Positions 9,086-18,692 of a stretch of DNA of 64,000 bases are shown piece after piece. The stretch covers positions 62,001-126,000 of the forward strand of contig JAYGEX010000001.1 of the NCBI GenBank assembly GCA_046582185.1, written 5' to 3'. The notes under the pieces were generated by a model. It saw only the letters and a list, made by a program, of their open reading frames with translations. It made no database searches and was not told where the DNA came from. This stretch comes from GCA-002726655 sp046582185. GTDB taxonomy: Bacteria > Pseudomonadota > Gammaproteobacteria > Pseudomonadales > Azotimanducaceae. Positions within the stretch are counted from its first letter, which is position 1; the number at the start of each line of letters is the position of its first letter. The position numbers and the translations under genes were made by a program.

Positions 9086-10062
9086 AACAGCAGTGGTTTC
9101 ATCCTGCGATCAAGCCAGTCAAGCAATATTTCATTGGTTTCCTCCGGCTTCTCTTGCTGAATCCAGTGACCACATTCCAGGGTGTGGATTTCCAGATCCG
9201 GCACGAATGCCGTCATATCTGTTTGTGGCACCATATCGTGCTCGCCATAGATCATCAGGCTCGGCTGACTAACTTCCTGCTTTACATGACCGGTGGTTTC
9301 CCAGTTGCGGGTAAAGTTGCGATACCAGCTGCATGGCCCCTCAAACCCACCCGTTTCGAACGATGAAACAAACACATCGAGATCTTCTTCACTCATCAGG
9401 AGTTCACCGGAATCAAATTTCTCTTCAGCGTAGCGAACAATCGAAATACCTGCAGGTTGCTTCTCCTGTTCGTCTTCAGCTGCATCTGTTGTTACGTCGA
9501 GCCACTGCCTGGTTCGGTACATATTGCTTAGAAACAGATGGGTATTTTTTCTGAAGGCTGCAGCAGCAACACCAGGCTGTCGATTGAAGTGCACGATGTA
9601 AAAATCCTGTCCAAGCGCCTGTTCCCAAAATGCCACGGGATCTGAATCGCCCCTCGCCATAAAGGGGACTGACAAATTGGCAAGGCCTAAAACTCGATCA
9701 GGGTTTAGCAAAGCGTGATTCCAAACAACAATCGCGCCCCAGTCATGGCCGACGTATATTGCCTTCTCTAAGCCAAGCGCATCAAGGAGTCCGTTATGAT
9801 CGTCCGTTAAATGGTGAATATCATATTCTTCAGCTTTTTCGGGCTTACTAGAGGCACCATAACCGCGTTGGTTGGGCACAATACAGTGGTACCCAGCCTT
9901 CACCAGTGCCGGAATCTGATAACGCCAACTGTAAGCATGTTCCGGCCAGCCATGACACAAGACCAGTGGAATACCGCCCCGCCCCGCTTCAAACACCTCA
10001 AGTTCGATGCCGTTAGTTTTGATCATTCTGGCTTCTGGAAATTGCATCCTACCGTCCTTCAT
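9082..10062 (-). CDS. Alpha/beta-hydrolase, epoxide-hydrolase type
   Basis: The oxyanion motif LCHGWPEHAYSWRYQ and nucleophile elbow YVGHDWGAIVVW place this in the epoxide hydrolase/haloalkane dehalogenase branch with an Asp nucleophile. GYGASSKP follows the second core strand and the catalytic His is in LECGHWIQQEKPEE. It likely opens an epoxide to a vicinal diol. Later in-frame ATGs (residues 6 and 13) are possible starts; the first residues are not conserved-looking. Translationally coupled to the TPR gene downstream. Confidence 0.9.
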   Translation of the reverse strand: MKDGRMQFPEARMIKTNGIELEVFEAGRGGIPLVLCHGWPEHAYSWRYQIPALVKAGYHCIVPNQRGYGASSKPEKAEEYDIHHLTDDHNGLLDALGLEKAIYVGHDWGAIVVWNHALLNPDRVLGLANLSVPFMARGDSDPVAFWEQALGQDFYIVHFNRQPGVAAAAFRKNTHLFLSNMYRTRQWLDVTTDAAEDEQEKQPAGISIVRYAEEKFDSGELLMSEEDLDVFVSSFETGGFEGPCSWYRNFTRNWETTGHVKQEVSQPSLMIYGEHDMVPQTDMTAFVPDLEIHTLECGHWIQQEKPEETNEILLDWLDRRMKPLLL

Positions 10063-10185
10063 AGCTATGAATATATATGGCGAACATTATCAACAACAAT
10101 GATAGATGATGGTTGACTCACAACACCAGCTTATCCAGAATGAGGCTCAATTTTTTTTACCATCCCATCACTATTGGAGACAAAT

Positions 10186-10476
10186 ATGGCTATTGGCGTT
10201 GTTGCAAAACTTAATATTCAGGAAGGAAAGAACGAAGAATTTGAGGCAGTTTTCCTGGAACTGCAAAAAGCGGTAAGCGAAAAAGAAGCTGGCAATAATT
10301 TCTATGGGCTTCATCGTTCCAGAGACAGCGATACGGCTTATGTTGTGCTGGAGCAATATGTTGACCAGGCAGCATTGGATGCACATGGCGCATCGGATCA
10401 TTTTAAGGCTATCGGCGCCAAAATGGGTGCTTTCATGGCAGGCCGACCAGAAGTTGAGTATTTCGATGCGGTTTAG
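10186..10476 (+). CDS. ABM-family putative quinol monooxygenase
   Basis: A 96-aa dimeric alpha-beta barrel of the antibiotic-biosynthesis-monooxygenase type (YgiN-like). VVAKLNIQEGKNEEFEAVF starts the fold, and LEQYVDQAALDAHGASDHF is the typical second helix with the H.....HF pattern. The open frame begins with TTG at 10174, but TTGGAGAC (10174-10181) is placed as the ribosome binding site of ATG 10186, which I use. The gene stands alone between divergent and convergent neighbours. Confidence 0.85.
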   Translation: MAIGVVAKLNIQEGKNEEFEAVFLELQKAVSEKEAGNNFYGLHRSRDSDTAYVVLEQYVDQAALDAHGASDHFKAIGAKMGAFMAGRPEVEYFDAV

Positions 10477-10552
10477 GGATTTGAATTCATCATCACCACC
10501 TGTTGCTACCCTGACTTTCAATTCTCTATGCTGTTTCAAAAGTCCCGCCGAG

Positions 10553-11578
10553 CTACTTTATAGCTTGGTATAGAAAGGGTAGTGAAATATCCATTCTGTA
10601 GTCCACACTTGAGTGATTGTCCGCGAATTCCTCATAGCGATGCGAGATGTCGAATTCTTTCAGACGATTGACCAATTGGCGTGCGCCAAAGACCAGCTTG
10701 TATTGGTCGCTGGCGCCGCAATCTATATACAGACCGCTCAGACTATTCAGGTTCTCCTGAACCGATTGTTGATTAACTAAATGCACAGGGTCCCAGGCCA
10801 GCCAGTTTTGCCAGCGCTCCTCGACTAGTTCACAGGTATCTGTGCTTACCGGCAAACGAATGCCAAAGGGTTCAGAAGGGTCTGGATCGTATGTCGCAGC
10901 CATCGCCAGAATCATAAGAGTATGCATATCGGAACCGCTAACTTTCTTGCCTGATTGTATTTTTTTCACGAATCCGGCAATACCGTCGTCATAGCCAGCA
11001 AGACTCATCAGTACGCCCGCCATATCACTTCGATAGCAAAGATCAAAATCCATGTCACCGGAATGGCAAGCGATCGCACCCCAGGTATCTGCGTACAACA
11101 TGCCATGGATGATGGCACCGTAACCGCCACTGGACTTGCCGAATATGGCGCGATGCTGACGACCCGTTTTAATTCGGTAATTACTCTCAAGCGCTGTGAT
11201 CATTTCCATGTTAAGGAAGTCCGCCCAATTTCCCATGGCAGATGAGTTGATGTATTGGTTGCCGCCAAGCGAGGTAAAGCAATCCGGTAAGGCAACGATG
11301 ACCTGCCCCATTACTCCTTCCTGCACCAGACGATCAATTCTCTGGGGAATACTTTCTGCGAAACTCTTCCAGCCAACATGTGAGAGGCCACTTCCGGTGA
11401 AGCCAACGATGTCTACCAGTAAGGGGTAGCTTTCTTTAGACGTCTCATATCCTTCTGGTAAATAGACGGCCACTGTTCTTTTTGATGGATCGCCGAGGAC
11501 GTTATTGCGGAGAGACTTGGAGTCTATTTCGAGGTATTCGATTTTGCCCTTTGGGCTTTGGAAATTATGTTTAGGCAT
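10553..11578 (-). CDS. Esterase of the alpha/beta-hydrolase superfamily (PF00756 type)
   Basis: N-terminal strands VAVYLPEGYETSKESYPLLV resemble the esterase-D/antigen 85 family, and the nucleophile elbow is FGKSSGGYGAI (GxSxG). The likely catalytic His is in FADNHSSVDYRMD near the C-terminus. No signal peptide, so probably cytoplasmic. The substrate is unknown; siderophore esterases and S-formylglutathione-hydrolase-like enzymes share the fold. Confidence 0.85.
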   Translation of the reverse strand: MPKHNFQSPKGKIEYLEIDSKSLRNNVLGDPSKRTVAVYLPEGYETSKESYPLLVDIVGFTGSGLSHVGWKSFAESIPQRIDRLVQEGVMGQVIVALPDCFTSLGGNQYINSSAMGNWADFLNMEMITALESNYRIKTGRQHRAIFGKSSGGYGAIIHGMLYADTWGAIACHSGDMDFDLCYRSDMAGVLMSLAGYDDGIAGFVKKIQSGKKVSGSDMHTLMILAMAATYDPDPSEPFGIRLPVSTDTCELVEERWQNWLAWDPVHLVNQQSVQENLNSLSGLYIDCGASDQYKLVFGARQLVNRLKEFDISHRYEEFADNHSSVDYRMDISLPFLYQAIK

Positions 11579-12491
11579 AAATGCTATATCGCTCGCAAGA
11601 TATCAGGCTTTTCATTATACAAGTTCGCTCTGACTTGCTGGCAAAAATTCCGACATGGCAATAGCCTCAGATCAGCTATAATGACAATGATCAGTACTTT
11701 CCAGCAAAATGCTTACAAAAATGGTATCTAAACCAGTAATAACAGCTTACATGGACGTATTTATTGAAGGAACGCTGCCATATTTTCCAGCAATATGTAA
11801 AATATTTCGACAATACTCGCCAGAGCAGAAAACGCAATCGTCTATATGCGATCTACAACTGCTATACCGGAACAACCAAGGTATGTACTATCAACATTCG
11901 GCAACATAACAAGAACAATGCCAATTGAAACCACACCACTCAAGCACTGCAAAGTAGTACCTTGAAGCAAAAAAACAAATCCAAGCATCAGTCTGCGAAT
12001 ACGAGTGATCACCAAGTAGACAAAGAGCGAACGAGCTGGCTCCACCTGCTCGCGGAGATGGAGTCGAAGTGGTCATTCATTGGTCTGCACAGACTATGGT
12101 GGCTACGACGTGCCGAATTATCGCATCGCCTCAAACACCTTCAGGAAAAAACTTCCAACGACCAGCTATTCAGCGCCTAATCACAGCAAGAGAAACGGAA
12201 AGAACTGGTCGAGTTTCTGGACACTAATTTTGAGCAATCACTGCGAGAATCATTTCAGACTAGCTTGTGGCAACGCTTCGTTACTCGAATAAAGCCTTTT
12301 GGTAAGCAGAGCCGGGAAATCGAATACTGGCAAGATCGCTATTCCGATGCCGGGAGAAGCAGAGAGTTCGAAAGCAAATATGTTTGTATATTCGCAAAAG
12401 AGAGTCCATTTCGCTCCAGAATGTAGACGCGCTATTCGACAACAATGAGAGGTCTTTGGCGCTGCTGCCACAAATTAATTCCATCAAACGC
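11579..12491. other. Gene-poor region with decayed coding sequence
   Basis: No intact gene is seen in these 910 bases. On the plus strand from 11962 a charged, helix-rich frame (AELSHRLKHLQEKTSNDQLF) runs to a TAA at 12178. It continues in the same frame (ELVEFLDTNFEQSLRESF, then REIEYWQDRYSDAG) to about 12420, and then appears in another frame (LQNVDALFDNNERSLALL) to about 12500. One stop and one frameshift in otherwise coherent sequence suggest a pseudogene of an unidentified coiled-coil protein. The stretch 11580-11960 shows only short broken frames. Confidence 0.45.
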
Positions 12492-12689
12492 TCATTCTGA
12501 AAGCATCAGGATTGCTGCCTGGTATTGGCCGCTGGCTTGATAGGTCTGGGCGTTACTTAAATAGGTTGCATTGCTTTGTTTGGATTCTTCTTTTGAATCA
12601 CAAGCGACCAGGAAGAGAGAGAAAAAGGTAACAAGAACGACATCTCTTGCGCCCCTTCGCAATTTAGTTGAGGACATGAGTCTGGTCAT
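12492..12689 (-). pseudogene. Truncated TPR lipoprotein (PrsT-like N-terminus)
   Basis: The frame from ATG 12689 or 12677 encodes a lipoprotein signal with lipobox LFLVACDSK, followed by NATYLSNAQTYQASGQYQAA, a first TPR-like helix pair, then stops after ILMLSE. PEP-CTERM/XrtA loci carry a large lipid-anchored TPR protein (PrsT, about 900 aa) that begins in this way. Only about 65 residues remain, and coherent plus-strand coding begins right at the break, so the gene was cut by a rearrangement. The assignment is by resemblance and by the prsK relic 4 kb away. Confidence 0.5.
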
Positions 12690-12708
12690 ATTTGCGGCTT
12701 CTCTTAAG

Positions 12709-12966
12709 TCATTTTCGCCAAAGAACACTGTTCGCGAATCGCCGGATACCTCCCCGGGGAATCAATTGCCAGAGTCGTTCGTGCATGTAGTAAATAAAGA
12801 ACTTCAATACGAATTCAATACTGCCAATCATAATAGCAGTATCGACCTCTCCAGTAATCAGATAAGCGATCAGACCGGTGGTCAGTGTCGCCAGAATCCG
12901 CCAGGAAAGTGCTTTAAGCAAACTGCGCAGCCGGGATTCCCGATAGATTTCTGGTTCGGCTTCCAT
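12709..12966 (-). CDS. DUF2061 small membrane protein
   Basis: The 85-aa protein begins SRLRSLLKALSWRILATLTT and has two hydrophobic helices (TTGLIAYLITG and the IMIGSIEFVLKFFIYY region) ending in YMHERLWQLIPRG, the signature of DUF2061. This family is commonly encoded beside cysD/cysN, as it is here, and may be linked to sulfate assimilation; its role is not established. ATG 12966 follows an in-frame GTG at 12969 and has AGAAG upstream. Its 3' end overlaps the frame of the truncated lipoprotein. Confidence 0.85.
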   Translation of the reverse strand: MEAEPEIYRESRLRSLLKALSWRILATLTTGLIAYLITGEVDTAIMIGSIEFVLKFFIYYMHERLWQLIPRGGIRRFANSVLWRK

Positions 12967-13059
12967 CACCGTTCTTCTCTTGGAGCACTTGTCATGGGAT
13001 TAGAACCTAAAATTCAGATTAGTACCGAGCAAAATGAACTGAGGGGCTCAGTTCATCGC

Positions 13060-14994
13060 TTATATGTATTTGAGTATCTTTTCAACACACTCTTCAACGG
13101 ATAGATTATCTCCGTCCAGCTCGATTTCAGCAGAATTTGGCGCCTCATAGTCGCTGTCGATGCCCGTAAAATTCGGTAACTCGCCCCTTCTGGCTTTACG
13201 ATAGAGTCCCTTGGGGTCTCGATCTTCCGCTGTGGCAAGTGAAACATTCATATAGATTTCGACAAATTCACCCGAATCAAAAAGTCCGCGTGCCATATCC
13301 CTTTCTGAGCGGAACGGAGAAATAAATGATGTGATAACAACCAATCCTGCATCCACCATGAGCTTGGTGACCTCGCTGATTCTACGAATATTTTCTATCC
13401 TGTCTGCTTCAGTAAAGCCAAGGTCCTTCGTCAGTCCATGACGGACGTTGTCTCCGTCGAGAATGTAGGTATGCATGCCTCGTGCATGAAGTACCTGTTC
13501 CAGTGCATTAGCCACCGTTGATTTACCAGAACCACTCAAACCGGTAAACCACAACACCTTGCCAGGGTGGCCATTCAAGGTTGCACGCGCTTTCTTGTCC
13601 ACGACTAATGCCTGCCGGTGCACATTTTGCGCTCTACGAAGCGCGAAATTGATCATCCCGGCTGCGACGGTTGCAAAGGTATAACGGTCTATCAGCACAA
13701 AGGCGCCCATGGCTTTACATGCCTGGTATGCTTCGTAGGGGATAGCCTTGTCCAGATTCAGTGTGACTTCGGCAATTTCGTTCAAGGCCAAAGAGCTCGT
13801 CGATAGCTGTTCGAAGGTATTAATGTTGTACTTAAATTTAATATCAGTAATGGTGCCACTCACTCGAGCTTCACCGATCTGCACCCAATAAGAACGGCCG
13901 ACAAAGCCCTGGTCCTGATCCATCCATACCAGGGTAACCTCGAATTGATCAGAGACTTCACACGGTTCGTCTGCGGCAACGATGACATCGCCCCGGGATA
14001 CATCAATTTCCCTGTCTAAGGTCAATGTCACTGCCTGATCGGCGATCGCTTTCTCCAGCTTGTCCCTATAAAGCACAATCTCGTTAATCTTCGCTACTTC
14101 ACCAGAAGGAAGAACCCTGATCTCTTGACCGGCCTTGACTTGGCCCGCAACCACCGTACCCGAATATCCTCGAAACTCCCGGTTTGGCCGATTCACCCAT
14201 TGCACAGGGAAGCGAAATGGATGTTCCAGTTGAGATTTACCTACTTCCACCGTTTCCAGAAAACCAAGCAGTGTCGGCCCAACATACCAACTGGTGTGAT
14301 TAGAGCGTTCGATGACATTGTCACCATTAAGCGCTGACATGGGTATTTCAGTTATGGTCTTAAACTTTAGATTCGTTGCAAATTCGTGATAGGACTCAAC
14401 TATTTGATGAAAGACAGCTTCATCAAAATCGATCAAGTCCATCTTGTTGACCGCTAACACAACGTGTTTGATACCAAGCAACGAAGCAATGAATGAATGT
14501 CGCCGCGTTTGTGTTAGCACCCCCTGCGTCGCATCAATCAATATCACTGCAACATCAGCGGTCGACGCACCAGTCACCATATTTCGGGTGTATTGCTCGT
14601 GGCCGGGTGTATCGGCAACGATAAACTTTCTTCGATCGGTATTGAAAAAACGATAGGCGACATCAATCGTTATGCCTTGTTCTCGCTCGGCGGCAAGGCC
14701 ATCCACCAGCAGTGCAAAATCGATGTCGCCGCCCTGGGTGCCTACTTTCTTGGAATCGCTCCTTAACGCAGTCACCTGATCTTCAAAGATCAGCTGCGCT
14801 TCATACAACATTCGACCGATCAGCGTACTCTTGCCATCATCCACGCTGCCACAGGTGATAAAACGCAGTAAGTCCAGCCGTGTTTGATTTTCGATATAGG
14901 CATCAACTTTTGCCTGAATGGATTCCTCGGCGCCTTCTTCCACTTTCATTTCCGCTTTATTTTTCACTTTCTTTTCCGAGTTAGAATCAGACAT
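13060..14994 (-). CDS. cysNC: Bifunctional sulfate adenylyltransferase subunit 1 / APS kinase
   Basis: A fusion of CysN GTPase and CysC APS kinase. CysN part (about 1-455): G1 GSVDDGKSTLIGRML, G3 ADTPGHEQYTRNM, G4 AVNKMDLI, then EF-Tu-like barrels. CysC part (about 465-644): P-loop FTGLSGSGKSTVANAL and DGDNVRHGLTKDLGFTEADR. It makes APS with CysD and phosphorylates it to PAPS, for cysteine synthesis or for sulfation of polysaccharide. The start codon overlaps the cysD stop (TAATG). The position inside a decayed exopolysaccharide/XrtA region is compatible with a former sulfation role. Confidence 0.96.
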   Translation of the reverse strand: MSDSNSEKKVKNKAEMKVEEGAEESIQAKVDAYIENQTRLDLLRFITCGSVDDGKSTLIGRMLYEAQLIFEDQVTALRSDSKKVGTQGGDIDFALLVDGLAAEREQGITIDVAYRFFNTDRRKFIVADTPGHEQYTRNMVTGASTADVAVILIDATQGVLTQTRRHSFIASLLGIKHVVLAVNKMDLIDFDEAVFHQIVESYHEFATNLKFKTITEIPMSALNGDNVIERSNHTSWYVGPTLLGFLETVEVGKSQLEHPFRFPVQWVNRPNREFRGYSGTVVAGQVKAGQEIRVLPSGEVAKINEIVLYRDKLEKAIADQAVTLTLDREIDVSRGDVIVAADEPCEVSDQFEVTLVWMDQDQGFVGRSYWVQIGEARVSGTITDIKFKYNINTFEQLSTSSLALNEIAEVTLNLDKAIPYEAYQACKAMGAFVLIDRYTFATVAAGMINFALRRAQNVHRQALVVDKKARATLNGHPGKVLWFTGLSGSGKSTVANALEQVLHARGMHTYILDGDNVRHGLTKDLGFTEADRIENIRRISEVTKLMVDAGLVVITSFISPFRSERDMARGLFDSGEFVEIYMNVSLATAEDRDPKGLYRKARRGELPNFTGIDSDYEAPNSAEIELDGDNLSVEECVEKILKYI

Positions 14995-16481
14995 TAGAAA
15001 TAACCCTCCTGCTTTTTCTTTTCCATCGAACCTGAAGAATCGCTGTCTATAGCCCTACCCTGGCGTTCACTGGTTCGGCTTTGCAACAATTCAAGCACGA
15101 TGGATGAAAGGTCATCCGCATCAGATTCAACCGCGCCTGTTAAGGGGTAACAACCCAGTGTTCTGAAACGAACGCGTTTAATCTCTATTTTTTCGCCCTC
15201 AAAGAGTTGCATCCTGTCATCATCCACCATCATCAACATACCATCGCGCTCCACTACCGGACGCTCTGCCGCATAGTAAAGTGGAACAATCGGTATCTGT
15301 TCACGGTAGATATACTGCCAGATATCCAGCTCAGTCCAGTTAGATAAAGGAAAGACTCTGATGCTCTCCCCCTTCGCCTTGTATCCGTTATAAAGATTCC
15401 ACAGTTCCGGTCGCTGATTTTTCGGATCCCAACGATGGGTAGGTGTACGAAAAGAAAATACTCGCTCCTTGGCGCGGCTCTTCTCTTCATCACGACGGGC
15501 GCCGCCAAATGCAACATCAAATTGATACTTATCCAAAGCTTGTTTGAGCCCCTCTGTCTTCATGATGTCCGTGTGCAAGGCACTACCATGGTCAAAGGGG
15601 TTGATGTTTTTCTGCACGCCGTCGGGGTTAACATGAATGATCAGATCCATACCCACATCTTTGACCACATCATCCCGGAATTGATACATCGCCTGGAACT
15701 TCCAGCGAGTATCCACATGCATTAATGGGAATGGCGGTGGACTTGGATAAAACGCCTTCTTTGCCAGATGTAGCATTACTGAAGAATCTTTGCCAACTGA
15801 ATAGAGCATCACCGGGTTTTCAGCCTGAGCCATCACTTCACGAATGATATGGATACTGTCTGCTTCCAGACGGTCGAGATGGGTTAACGTGCCATCAACA
15901 GAAGCTAAATGTGCCTGTCTGGAAGAAAATATGCCCCTGCCTGTTTCAGGATAGGCAAAGGTTCCAATGCGCAGGGTTTTCCCGGTGGATAAACTAAACT
16001 CATGGCTGCCATTTTGTGCAACCAATTCCTTCATTTGCGCTGTAATTGCGCCATGCGGCCAAACGATAAGGTTTTTACCCCCAGCCAGCGTTTCAAGCGC
16101 TTGAAGAAGCAGTACATTGTCATCAACTGATTCTACAAATACCCAGCGCCGACCCTGCCGGGCATCGCTTCCGAATACTACGTTTTGAGCCTCCGGTGTC
16201 GTGTGGCTTTGCAGCACCAGGGATGTCCACTTTTTACGCTTGGCCCCCTTGTCGATGTTTTCGATAACTAAGTGCCTGGGATTAGCGCCGGATTCATCCT
16301 GAATGTCCTGTAGATTGATCGTTACCGGTAATAACCCGGACGATTCCAATGCCCGCTCAGTCGTCCGCAGTGTTTGATGGTCGATTGTTTCAAGAATCAG
16401 CTGGTGAACGGAGTTCGTATCCCAGAATTTGTCCTTGGCATCATTGTCGATACGGTTCTTATAGATTTTTGGATGAAGCAT
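14994..16481 (-). CDS. cysD: Sulfate adenylyltransferase subunit 2 with unusual N-terminal extension
   Basis: Residues about 195-495 are a full CysD: LTHLDRLEADSIHIIREV, PP-loop LYSVGKDSSVMLHLA (228-234), GGARRDEEKSRAKERVFSFR and C-terminal SMEKKKQEGYF. CysD normally is about 300 aa. Here about 195 residues precede it with no usable in-frame start at the usual position, and AAGGA lies 12 bases ahead of ATG 16481, so the extension should be translated. I do not recognise the extension; it contains RRWVFVESVDDNVLLLQALE and KNLIVWPHGAITAQM. The usual HVDTGWKF is HVDTRWKF here (Arg259). Confidence 0.92.
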   Translation of the reverse strand: MLHPKIYKNRIDNDAKDKFWDTNSVHQLILETIDHQTLRTTERALESSGLLPVTINLQDIQDESGANPRHLVIENIDKGAKRKKWTSLVLQSHTTPEAQNVVFGSDARQGRRWVFVESVDDNVLLLQALETLAGGKNLIVWPHGAITAQMKELVAQNGSHEFSLSTGKTLRIGTFAYPETGRGIFSSRQAHLASVDGTLTHLDRLEADSIHIIREVMAQAENPVMLYSVGKDSSVMLHLAKKAFYPSPPPFPLMHVDTRWKFQAMYQFRDDVVKDVGMDLIIHVNPDGVQKNINPFDHGSALHTDIMKTEGLKQALDKYQFDVAFGGARRDEEKSRAKERVFSFRTPTHRWDPKNQRPELWNLYNGYKAKGESIRVFPLSNWTELDIWQYIYREQIPIVPLYYAAERPVVERDGMLMMVDDDRMQLFEGEKIEIKRVRFRTLGCYPLTGAVESDADDLSSIVLELLQSRTSERQGRAIDSDSSGSMEKKKQEGYF

Positions 16482-16497
16482 TAATCAGATCCTTAAT

Positions 16498-16591
16498 TGT
16501 CGCAATAACTCATATTACGTAATAATTAAGATTATTCAACGTATACTTTTACATATATACTGAATAGAAACATATTACCTATATTGCGACA
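16498..16591. promoter_or_regulatory. Divergent promoter region with 10-bp inverted repeat
   Basis: Between cysD (minus) and the prsK relic (plus) lie perfect 10-bp arms TGTCGCAATA (16498-16507) and TATTGCGACA (16582-16591), separated by 74 AT-rich bases. Similarity extends on the outside (TAAT) and more loosely inside. The left arm lies just upstream of the cysD ribosome binding site. Two copies of one site in opposite orientation suggest a regulator acting on both transcripts; its identity is unknown. Confidence 0.55.
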
Positions 16592-16656
16592 TTACTTTGG
16601 CAGAAAGTCCACTCGAATGTTGCTATCGTTCATCTCTTTCAGCCAGAACCCGAAAA

Positions 16657-18547
16657 ATGTTGACCATCATCGGTTTCAGCGCACTGATCGGGTGCATTGT
16701 TTACCTAATCGTTTCGATTGAATATGCCTTTATTCTGCGAAAGAACGGAATCCTGTTACTGCCAGCATTCTTGTTCTCAGCTATCTGGGCACTTAGCACA
16801 TCCCATATTTATACCTTTGACTTTATATACACAGCATTCTGGTCTGGCGTCTTTTTAGCGGTTTTCCACAGCAACAAGCAACTGGCGGCCTTTACCCTCC
16901 GCTGGGCATTCCTCTGGGCTGTCCCATTTCTCTCACTATCAGGCGCGATATATACAGCTGTCAACGCCAATCAGCCCACACAATCACACTTCTAGCTCTA
17001 TTTATTGTGCTGCGTCGGCACCTTGTTGATATCGGAACAACTTATCTGGAATAGTAGCGGCCTGATGAAGGCAACTGGCATCGGCATCGGCGCCTTGTTT
17101 TTATATAACCTGTATTTTTATTCCAGCGCTCTCATCATGGGTCGGGTTTCCATCGAAGTGGTGCAAGCTAGAGGGCTAGCAAATACCACAGTGGCTATCA
17201 TGCTGGCAGTAGCGCCCTTTGTATATTCTCCGAAAGTCTACCAACACAAAAAACTTTCACTGTCGCGCGCACTGGTGTTTACCACCACCAGCCTGGTTCT
17301 AGCGGGCTCTATCCTGCTTGGCGTTTCCGTTCTGGGATATCTGCTGCGAATTGGCGGAGAAGAATATGCCCTGATGGAGCCATTTTTACTCTTCCTCGCT
17401 GTGTTATTCATTGGCTTCAATCTTGGTACTTCTGCCAGGCGCGCCAGAACACGCGTATGGATCAACAAACATTTCGTCCAGACAAAATTTGACTACAACG
17501 ACGAATGGCGAAATCTGAGCGATCGGCTTACGCTAACATCAGCATCTGATAGTTATACCTCAATAGCATTACACGCGGTACTGCCAATCTACAACGGTAC
17601 TGCAGCAGTATGCTATCTCATCGATGGCGAGCAATTTCTTCCGGTGCAACAACTAAACATATCAACCAGACTCCCGCCGATTAGCACTAAAGATCACACA
17701 GCATTCGTCGATAAAATGCAAAACGACAATTGGATGTTTCTACCGGCTGCCACCAATTCAAACCTGGCGAAATTTAACGAACTAATTCCAGAATGCCTGA
17801 GCAATATCGATTCAATATTGCTGATATTACCCTTAGTCAATAATGAACGCTTAATTGGCTTTATCGCAATATCAGCAAATCTGGAGCAAGTAGAAAATTT
17901 TGATTGGGAAGATCTCGATCTAATGAGAAAGGTGGGCAAACAACTAACAAATTTTCTCGCTTACCAATTGATGACCAGTGAACTGGTCGTTACCAGACAA
18001 CTTGAGGCATTTAATCAGTTCACTACATTTATCATGCATGACCTCAAAAATCTGATTGCCAAACAGGGGATGGTCGCAAAAAATGCCGCAAGATTTATCG
18101 ACAACCCGGAATTTGTCGCTGACGCTATGACTACTATCGAAAATTCAGTGCAGCGCATGAGCAAATTACTGGCAAAACTGACGCAGAATACTTCCTTCGA
18201 TCTGGCGTCGTCTCAAATGCAGGAGACATCTTTAGTAGATGTGTTCGAAAGAGCGATTAAACGATGTGAAGGGAAGCAGCCAATGCCAATACTCCAGTCC
18301 CTGGGCAATGACCTGACCGTCAAAGCTGATCCAAACGCATTGGTCATGGCCTTCACCCACTTATTAAGTAATGCTCAAGAGGCCTGTGACAAAAATGGCA
18401 ACATCGATATTGAATTCAGTCAAAATTCAGAGCCCATCAAGTGTAGAATAACTGATACTGGCAGCGGCATGGACCAGGAATTTATTGACAATCAATTATT
18501 CAAACCCTTTGATTCCACTAAGAAAAATCAGGGAATGCAAACCCTGC
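16657..18547 (+). pseudogene. prsK: Broken XrtA/PEP-CTERM-system histidine kinase (PrsK-like)
   Basis: The architecture is that of PrsK: N-terminal membrane helices (from ATG 16657, MLTIIGFSALIGCIVYLIV), a GAF-like middle, a dimerisation region with FIMHDLKNLIAKQG, and an ATPase domain with DPNALVMAFTHLLSNAQEA and TDTGSGMDQEFI. A TAG at 16993-16995 interrupts the frame, which continues in phase. After FKPFDSTKKNQGM (about 18537) the conserved C-terminus is missing from this strand and occurs inverted just downstream. A TTG at 17005 could still yield a soluble-plus-partial-membrane fragment, but the ATPase domain end is lost, so it is probably inactive. Confidence 0.8.
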
Positions 18548-18692
18548 AAAAAAGTTCCTTATACCTATGGATGAGCCGTTGAGCTTCAGCTGCTTAAGGG
18601 CAGGGTCACAGAAACAACTTCCTTCTCCAATTTTGCTGGTCACTGAAATGTGACCGCCAATATTACTAATAATTTGTCTGTATTGATTGCAG
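18538..18692 (-). pseudogene. Inverted C-terminal fragment of the PrsK-like kinase
   Basis: On the minus strand 18690-18611 encodes QYRQIISNIGGHISVTSKIG followed by EGSCF, the final beta-alpha unit of a histidine-kinase ATPase domain. This is exactly the part missing from the plus-strand kinase, which stops at QGM around 18537. The breakpoints carry imperfect 9-bp inverted repeats, GGAATGCAA (18532-18540) and TTGCAGTCC (18687-18695). Simple re-inversion would nearly, not perfectly, restore the frame. Confidence 0.7.

Noticed and set aside
12571..13104. 177-aa plus-strand frame
   Set aside because: It overlaps DUF2061, the truncated lipoprotein and the end of cysNC on the opposite strand, all with clear family features.
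16993..16995. Recoding of TAG as a sense codon, as two pseudogenes (prsK-like and DUF1631) have in-phase TAG stops
   Set aside because: Both genes carry further damage (inversion, frameshift), the third relic has TAA, and the CoA transferase, serine hydrolase and PLP enzyme genes end normally at various stops. Decay explains this better.
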